A stretch of 64,000 bases of DNA from Gordius sp. MW1. Its lineage: Eukaryota > Nematomorpha > Gordioida > Gordea > Gordiidae. Positions 57,380 to 64,000 of the stretch are shown here, piece after piece; the first letter of the stretch is position 1; every line of letters starts with the position of its first letter. The notes below the pieces were generated by a model. It ran no database searches and was not told where the DNA came from. It saw only the letters and a list, made by a program, of their open reading frames with translations. The stretch spans positions 14,663,835 to 14,727,834 of the forward strand of contig OZ038527.1 of the NCBI GenBank assembly GCA_964036665.1. The letters are read 5' to 3'. The translations under genes were made by a program, and so were the position numbers.

Positions 57380-57661
57380 ATTATATAGTTTGTTTATATC
57401 GTTATATACTCTGTTAATAATTTTTTTGAAATAAAATGTTTGTTGTGCTTTTACTTGTTACAGATAAAAATTAGTCGAAAGATAAAAATAATTTATAATT
57501 TGTGTAAAAATTAGGGTTAAGAACATTATATTTTTGGAGGGGCATTATAAAAACACCAAACTTAGAAAAAATGTATTTGTTATTGTAACCCTCCCTTCCC
57601 CTTACAACCCCCCCCCCCCAAAAAAAAAAAAATTAATTATTTAATCCTGCGTACGCCCCTG

Positions 57662-58109
57662 GCTTTAATTGTTATAATAAAAGTAAAAGTTGAATGTCCT
57701 GTGCGGTACTTAGCAAAATCTTTCTTTAATATTGTTTACTTACACTTTGTTGATAGGATAGCTTAGCTTAGATTAACAAATTTGACTGCACTGCACGCAC
57801 AACAGCACACATCGTGTTGATGATGAGGATGACGACTATAACAACTAGCTAATAACACCCCCTTAGCATATATCTAATGGTCCATCGGGTCTCTATGAAA
57901 AAATAATAGACTAGCTAATGGTCGGTATTCAACAGACCCACACTGAATGTCTTCACCAGAAAAGGAGACTAACAGTGTGGGTGTGGCTCTTTTTCTTGAG
58001 ACTACAATACCCCCTAAGCACACCCTAGGGCGCGCTATCTAGCGCGCCCGTCACAACACTAATTGCTACTAGTAACTTAGAATATTTGCTCATATTATAC
58101 ATCATAAAT
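57662..58109. other. Non-coding stretch with a perfect short hairpin
   Basis: 58029-58050 reads GGGCGCGCTA-TC-TAGCGCGCCC, a perfect 10-bp inverted repeat. Nearby TAACACCCCCTTAGC and AATACCCCCTAAGC are direct near-repeats. No gene seen. Confidence 0.45.
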
Positions 58110-58245
58110 AAATTAGAAACTTTGCCCCCTCCTTTTTTGTCCCGTTGGCTTGCCCCCCCCCCCTTTTTACCCTCTTTACCGGGGGGGGGGGGAGTGCCCT
58201 TCTCCATTTTTTTACCCTCTTTCTCACCGGGGTGGGTTACGATAT
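58110..58245. repeat. Fragment of the foldback-element minisatellite
   Basis: TTTTTACCCTCTTTACC, G and C tracts and TTTTTTACCCTCTTTCTCACC match the unit of the arrays at 29671-30836 and 32132-33874 and their outer boundary. Only about two units remain, so another copy of that element once lay here. Confidence 0.7.
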
Positions 58246-58654
58246 ATATAAAGATATTAAGAAAAAAGAATGAAGAATTTGATATTAACCCAGATATTCA
58301 CTTCCCTTTTTTTCGCTTCGCGCGTCATCACGAACGCCGCAAACGTATAAAATCAAAAAATTAGGGCACTTTTTACTCTTTTTAATCTGCCATTTCATTT
58401 ATTGATTTTAAAATTAATTTCTATCATCGATAGAATAAAAGCAGAAATAAACATAAAATTTTCGGAAATTAATTGTAATTTATAAACTGCATGCCGAAAT
58501 AATAATGGCAAAAATTTATGTAATATATTATATTTTTTTACCTTCGAATAAAATAAAATGCAATGATATTTTTCACTTATTAATATTTTACCCTCAACAA
58601 TGTTTCTAAATTTTATTATTTTGATTTAAATAATTTGAACTATCCCAATAACTT

Positions 58655-58842
58655 CGTGTTCATGTGAAAGATCGTTCTCATTGCTAAAAAAATGTTCCAC
58701 AATTGGACAAGATCTATTATCTTCCTTACCTTTATTGAGCTTAGAACATAACTTTATAGATGTTATTCCCCCAGATGATATTATAAATTCATTTGCAACA
58801 CCGAGTAAAAGACGTAATGAACTACTAATACCTAAAGATTAA
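58655..58842 (+). pseudogene. hAT (ZMYM/TTF-type) transposase C-terminal fragment
   Basis: The plus strand encodes SCSCERSFSLLKKCSTIGQ, then LLSLEHNFIDVIPPDDIINS and FATPSKRRN before TAA: the hATC dimerisation region of the TTF/ZMYM-type hAT group (conserved ERSFS...LLSIEH pattern). No upstream coding on this strand. The N-terminal part of a similar transposase lies on the opposite strand at 59000-59470. Confidence 0.68.
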
Positions 58843-58999
58843 TTTTAAGAAATATCTGGGCTTTTATACTCGTTTTAACCATTTCACATTTTCAAAATAT
58901 ATTAAAATATTATTAAACTCACGGAAATCCCATCCTGGATTTAATTATTTGTCCGCTAATTAACTAACATCTCTTGAATTTATGTACCACATGCACATA

Positions 59000-59470
59000 T
59001 AAAGCCAATGATTTTCGATAAATGGCTTCTACCTTTATTAGTGATGTTTGAGCAGGACATATTGCTTTTAAATTTATATTAATAAAAAATTCCTGAATTT
59101 TATTGACAATTGTTAATACATCCAACCTTTGAATGGATAAATATCATAAATAAATTCTTTATGTAAGTCATTGGATTCAACAAAATGTACACAAACACTA
59201 AGTTGTTCTGTGCATCTCACATCTCTAATTTCATCTAAAATTTTTAAATAAAATTTTGATTCATTTAATTTTGACAGAATATTTTTAAGAATCATTTTAG
59301 CCGTTAAATTTATTAGTCCATTTGAAGTTCTTGGTGGTGTAAAGCAGCTTTGATCAAATAAATCTAATTTAATCCTGACAATAACTTTTAAATACTCATT
59401 CTCGCATTTGCGAATTTTGATTTTACAATTAAGTTTTTTTATATTTTATGTTATAATTTGCCTTTTGAGG
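59000..59470 (-). pseudogene. hAT (ZMYM/TTF-type) transposase N-terminal/core fragment
   Basis: The minus strand encodes PPRTSNGLINLTAKMILKNI, then LSKLNESKFYLKILDEIRDV and TEQLSVCVHFVESNDLHKEF. This matches the family pattern in which a short I-I-A-D-E-A-T-D-like motif precedes E-Q-L-S, here with the catalytic-region residues altered. After a stop, another frame adds LALYVHVVHKFK. Degenerate, and convergent with the C-terminal fragment at 58655-58842, implying an inversion or two different copies. Confidence 0.62.
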
Positions 59471-59786
59471 ATCTAACCTTAAAAAGGCTTTTAAATGTTG
59501 TCATTGTTTTCCCGATATAAATGCTGCCTTTAAATGCTGCCAATATCGCATATGTAAAATTAAGATTTGTTATATTATGACCAAGATTTTTTGGGGGTTG
59601 TGGCAGTACAAGATTTTTGTAAATACTTTGTGTTTAGTTTTTTTACTATTTGATTATTTTCTGTAATATCAAAGTTTTCTTGTCAAATCCCCGTTCCACT
59701 TTAGAATTCATTTATACACAAACTTAATATACTATGTGAAATTTTATATAGTCTTAATAAAATCGTTTCAACTACATTACTTTGTT

Positions 59787-61198
59787 ATATTAATTGCTAT
59801 GCAATTTATGGGCTTGCTTTTTGTTGTCCGTCCGTCCGTTGTCCGTCCGTCCAAGGTTCTGAATTTCTGGTTCGATACCCGGAGAGGGCAAAAAAAAATT
59901 TTTTAATTAAATTAATATATTGTTCTTGTTAATACCATTGATAATATAACGTTTTGACCGTCCGCTGGCTGCTGACTAATAGAAAAGATGACGTTTGGCT
60001 AAAGTGTGAATTGAAATTGTTTTTTCGTTTTTTTTGTCTCTTATGTATTTATATCCTTTTTGACCGTGTCCTGGCTACTGACCAATGAAAAAAATGACCA
60101 TTGGCCAAAGTATAAATCGAAATTTTTTTTCGTTTGTTTTCGTCTCTTATGTATTTATATCCTTTTTGACCGAGTCCTGGCTACTGACCAATAAAAAAAA
60201 TGACCATTGGCCAAAGTATAAATCGATTTTTTTGTTTGTTTTTTCGTCTCTTATGTATTTATATCCTTTTTGACCGTGTCTTGGCTACTGACCAATAAAA
60301 AAATGACCATTGGCCAAAGTATAAATCGATTTTTTTTGTTTGTTTTTTCGTCTCTTATGTATTTATATCCTTTTTGACCGTGTCTTGGCTACTGACCAAT
60401 AAAAAAATGACCATTGGCCAAAGTGTAGCAAATTTTTTTTCTATATTTTAAATATAGGCTATTTGGCTGTTTGCTGGCTACTGACCAATAAAAAAAATGA
60501 CCACTGGCCAAAGTTAGATTAAGATCAAATTTTTTCCTTAGCTTATATTTATTGGCCAGTATTTGGCAGTCTGCTGGGACCAATGGAAAAAATGACCACT
60601 GGCCAAAGTGAGATTAAAATCGATTTTTTTTCTGCATTATAATTATAGGCTAGTTATTTAGGTGTCTGCACCATTAGAAAAAATGACCACTGGCCAAAGT
60701 GATGGAAGTCTAATTGAAAATTTTTTTCGTTTTTTTAATATCTTGTTTATACTATACATAGGCGCATGATTTGAATAGAGTCTATATTCATAATTCAAAT
60801 TATGGGTCGCCTACACCAAATTGTTTAAATTTATATAGCATCATAAAAACTCTAAATTGAAAGTTGTACCTTTTGGAAGGATGACTATTGGCTTCTCCAA
60901 GGTCATACACTCTATTTGCGTTCCTTTCGTCATATTGATTAATTTAGAAGTTGATAAATAAGAATGAATGAAAGAAAACCTATTCCTCAATAATAGCACT
61001 TTACAAAATTTAACTTTTTAAAAATTTGTATAAATAATAATTAACTCATTTTGCATTTTACCCCCCTATAGGCATTCTCGCCCCTTCCCACCTTTCTCGC
61101 CCATAAATTGCATGGCAAATATGCTACGTTTATACGGAATATAGATGAGTTTCGTTCCCCCTTCCCTTCCCCCTTCCCACGAGGGCCGAAGGCCCGAG
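59787..61198 (+). repeat. Family X composite repeat, copy 3
   Basis: Starts TATTAATTGCTATGCAATTTATGGGC, then a CCGTCCGT run, a B-box-like CTGGTTCGATACCCGG (59858), TTGTTCTTGTTAATACC, then about eight tandem ~75-85 bp units each with GACCAAT...AAAAATGACCA(T/C)TGGCC (59945-60700). It ends with the inverted GCCCATAAATTGCATGGC (61101) and hairpin GGGCC-GAA-GGCCC. No other element is nested in it. Confidence 0.78.
59945..60700. repeat. CCAAT-palindrome tandem array
   Basis: Each unit holds CTGACCAAT, an A-run and ATGACCATTGGCCAAAGT; the ACCAAT/ATTGGCC pair is an inverted repeat. In the left units TATGTATTTATATCC separates palindromes. Later units diverge. Confidence 0.85.
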
Positions 61199-61327
61199 TG
61201 TTTATGAATATTTATTTTATGTGGGATCTGAGACATACCAGTGTGATGTTAAAACACACAAAGTGTTTGCGGAATTTTAAGTTTGACCAACGTTTGTGAG
61301 GGAAAAATTTTTCAATTGCGTTTGACC

Positions 61328-62210
61328 CATTGGTAGAGCCCTGCATGGGCCACCCGAAGCCCGACGCGGCCCGACCCGAGCCCGGCCAGGCCCAATCGGG
61401 TTTCGGGCCGGGCTCTGGCAGGATTTTATAATATAATCGGGGCTCGGGTCGGGCCTGATGCAGCGGCCCGACCCAAATTGAACTAAAACAAATTAATCTT
61501 TTATAAAATAGGATTTAAATAAACTCAACTCGATATTAAATAATTATCCTTGCACAGCGTACATTATATAGCTTCTAAACTTCAGTTTTTTCCCTGTCTA
61601 TTATAATATAATGGACCTGAATACCAAATCTTATTATAGCATTTAAAAAGAATTATAGTAGCTGTTACAACTTTAGAAATAAGAAAAGTAAATATTTTAT
61701 AAAGGTTTTTTATTTGGAACTGTTAATATTATATTTTAAAAATTAAATTTTTAGCTTAATTATTGTACGAGTGAAAATGGATTTTTTTTATTTCAAACTT
61801 ATCCTAATTGCAAATTACGAGTAATAACAATCTAATGCATTTTATATCTAGATTGAGAAAAATTTTAAATAATATAATTTTTCAAACAATTAATTTGGAA
61901 AATCGGGTCGGGCTCGGGTCGGGCTAGGGTCGGGCCAAAAATATAAAGTATTTCGAGCTCGGGCCTTGTTCGGGCAAAATAAAAATTGAGATGTCGGGCT
62001 CGGGCCGGGCTCGGGCCGAAGAAATTTTAGTTTGCAGGGCTTTACCCATGGGCGTACAGATTTTTGATTCAGGGGGAAGGGGGGCAAAAATGTTTTAAGT
62101 TCAATTAGGGGGGGGCAAACATAAATTTTTTAATTTTTAAGGGTTTTTGTATTGGATAATTATTTTTTGTCATTTGGGTGGAGGCCGATCCCCCTTTGGT
62201 TACGCCCATG
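61328..62210. mobile_element. MITE (CATGGGCGTA ends) split by a younger hAT MITE
   Basis: A perfect 8-bp TSD GTTTGACC at 61320-61327 and 62211-62218. The outer left end CATTGG (61328-61333) is followed by the inserted element, then CCCATGGGCGTACAG continues from 62045 and the right end is TACGCCCATG (62201-62210). Removing the inserted element restores a ~170-bp MITE with matching ends. Confidence 0.82.
61334..62044. mobile_element. hAT MITE (TAGAGCCCTGCA family), copy 2, nested
   Basis: Ends TAGAGCCCTGCATGGGCC and TTTGCAGGGCTTTA. TSD CCCATTGG / CCCATGGG (7 of 8). Borders rich in CGGGCTCGGGTCGGGC. Inverted relative to copy 1 at 40486-41122. It landed 6 bp from the end of the older MITE. Confidence 0.85.
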
Positions 62211-62218
62211 GTTTGACC

Positions 62219-64000
62219 CCTTACCACTTGTGCCCCCGCCAAAGCAAAAAGGCTAGCTAAGCCACTGGTTATAAAGTATAAAACGATAAAATTATTCAGT
62301 TTAAAACAATCTTTCTTCTTCCCACCCTAGCTATACATTTAGAATTTCACCTGAGGTGGGAGGTAATTTCCGATGAACTGTTAATACCAACCAATCATTC
62401 AATCAATGTTTTTATTTAATATTTTTGAAATAAGTTATAATCTCCTGAACATGGAAAAATTCGCTCAATATTGCATGAAATTATGGAGAGAGTTGTCAAT
62501 ATATAAAATAAAGTGTTAGGCAATAGGTTTAATATAATTTTAAAAGCTGATCAGGCGGCGCAAGCTTTCTTGGGACTACAGGTCTCGTGAGTTTGAGACA
62601 AGCTTATACCATAAATCGAATTCCAATTTTAGTTTGATGTTTGCTCATTTTAAATCGCTAGAGTTAAATTTGGCCATATTGAATTTTCTTACGTTTCTGG
62701 TAAAATAATTTACGGATATTGCGAAATATAATTTTAAATGAATTTGTTTTTACCATATACCATTCATTTAGTTTTATAACGAAGGAAAGAATGTAGCAAG
62801 AAAATTAATCAATGACCATATCACAATGCACTCTTTGCATTTAATTAATAAAATTGAATTTAGAGGGGGGCAACAATTATTTAGGAAAAGATAAAAAAAA
62901 GATAATTTTTAAGAGTTTTAGTCATAATTATATTAAATTTTGAAGAATTTTTGAATTAAGAGGGGGGGGGGTAGGCGCCCCTCCCTGTCACTCGCCAGGT
63001 AATTTTATGGGGGTAATGGCTTAAACAATTTTCATTACATGGCAAGTGAGCAAGTGAATTTGAAAAAAAGAAAAGTAATGTGTTTAAAGCTTTTTGTCAA
63101 ATATTCAATTTAAGAAAGATAAGGTATTTATAAGTGTCCTAATCTTTTATGCAACTAATATTTTTAGTTCATTATGTTTTATTTTTAAATTTTTGCCAAT
63201 GGCGATGGGGGGGGGCGAAATTTTCCAAATTCCCTCTTTTCTCCCTAGCATTGTTAATTTTTTTCGTATACGATATTTAAGCATGTTATTAACCTTCTAA
63301 ATTAAACCTATTTTACTGAGAACATATGATTTTTAATATAGGAAATACTAGGCTAAATCTCTTTGTCGAAAATTGTTTAAAATAGTTTGATTATGATTAG
63401 TATTTTATGCAAAAACTTCTATTGTTTCAATTTAATTAATGAACGATTATTATTTATGGCAAAGCTCCTGATATAATTAGTTAAAAATCTAGGTCTGCAA
63501 AAAAGGGGGGAGGTACTTTATTAAAATTAAATTAAACATTTTGTCTCAGTTTTTGTTTTTTTAATGAAAGTGTATATATGTGGTATACTGGTAGGCCTAC
63601 TATAATTTAAATTAATGTGGAGGAATAAATAAAATCTTTTTTGAATTTCTATTTGAATTAGTTGTGAGGTATTGTGTTACTATGGCATGTGCATGGTTGA
63701 GATTGGGGACACAATGGCCTGAATTATTTATAACGCAGACGCCATTATGCATATAATCAGTGCAAAATGCAAGCGCATTTATTATTACGTAACGTACATT
63801 ATAGAATGCAGATGGACATATATAAATTAAATGCATTTCATATGAGCTATAGCTAAAGGAACGGTTACCTAAATATTTATTTAAAATTGCAAATCCACCT
63901 GGATAATAATGCCGTAATAAATATAGAAATTTTTAATAATGCTACCCAAACCTTTTAATAATCATATAAAATCCTATGTGTACCATGCTTTGAGTGCCAT
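62219..64000. other. AT-rich non-coding end of window
   Basis: No gene recognised. 62860-63000 has GAGGGGGGCAACAAT and a G run before TAGGCGCCCC, resembling decayed GGGGGC-rich MITEs. 63210-63245 has a short GGGGGGGGCGAAATTTTCC patch. The remainder is featureless AT-rich sequence. Confidence 0.4.

Larger units (their letters stand above)
53953..57661 (+). mobile_element. hAT DNA transposon carrying a BED-finger transposase
   Basis: The left candidate end CAGTGGCGTA (53953) and right candidate end TACGCCCCTG (to 57661) are near inverted repeats. The 8-bp flanks GGATAAAT and GCTTTAAT match at only 5 positions, so the borders are tentative. The ends resemble the CATGGGCGTA MITE at 61328-62210, which such an enzyme could have moved. 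The 5' region contains a younger MITE-like repeat (54022-54644). Confidence 0.55.

Noticed and set aside
53953-57661. Confident hAT borders with TSD
   Set aside because: The inverted ends are short and the 8-bp flanks match at only 5 positions, so kept only as tentative borders.
63612-63836. 74-codon minus-strand frame near the window end
   Set aside because: No recognisable motif, no splice partner and no support from context; length is within chance expectation.

Overview
This is a strongly AT-rich piece of a eukaryotic, almost certainly animal (invertebrate) nuclear genome. The evidence is two spliced nuclear genes for mitochondrial proteins. One is a 2-oxoglutarate/malate carrier (SLC25A11-like, + strand, nine exons between 5983 and 12416, joining exactly to 315 codons). 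The other is a DMAC2L/ATP5S-like leucine-rich-repeat protein (- strand, two exons, 25126 to 22955). Introns are mostly tiny: 34-38 nt in the carrier, 36-42 nt in a hAT transposase gene and 32-43 nt in a MULE gene. The species cannot be named from this window. No rRNA, convincing tRNA gene, CRISPR array or bacterial-style operon was seen.

Most of the rest is transposon sequence, much of it nested. Left part (1-22.5 kb): a degenerate Ty3/gypsy element A (1699-5601, 5-bp TSD); the carrier gene, whose 5.1-kb intron 7 is full of hAT-type MITEs and a composite repeat here called family X; Helitron-like repeats; a non-autonomous LTR element (14.5-16.6 kb) head-to-head with gypsy element B (16.7-20.3 kb, - strand); and a second family X copy. 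Middle (22.9-38 kb): the DMAC2L gene; a FLYWCH-type MULE transposase gene with four tandem 120-nt exons; a 5.1-kb foldback element with 8-bp TSD and hAT-like ends, whose long inverted arms are G/C-tract minisatellites, inserted in a second MULE copy; and a 1.58-kb Helitron. Right part (38-64 kb): gypsy fragments, a 637-bp hAT MITE, a second non-autonomous LTR element (46.2-48.1 kb), gypsy element C (49.2-52.8 kb), a nearly intact BED-finger hAT transposase gene (55348-57379, one in-frame TGA), a rearranged second hAT, a third family X copy and a nested MITE pair.

How it fits together: two single-copy genes sit in a sea of cut-and-paste, rolling-circle and LTR elements. The non-autonomous LTR elements share the polypurine-tract region, and one of them the primer-binding site, with gypsy element B, so B-like elements probably mobilised them. 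The hAT MITEs have 8-bp TSDs, consistent with hAT transposases like the one at 55 kb acting in trans. No LINE coding sequence was recognised. Every autonomous transposase or polyprotein seen carries at least one disabling lesion, so this copy of the locus is probably no longer a source of active elements. All assignments come from reading translations and repeats by eye, with no database search.
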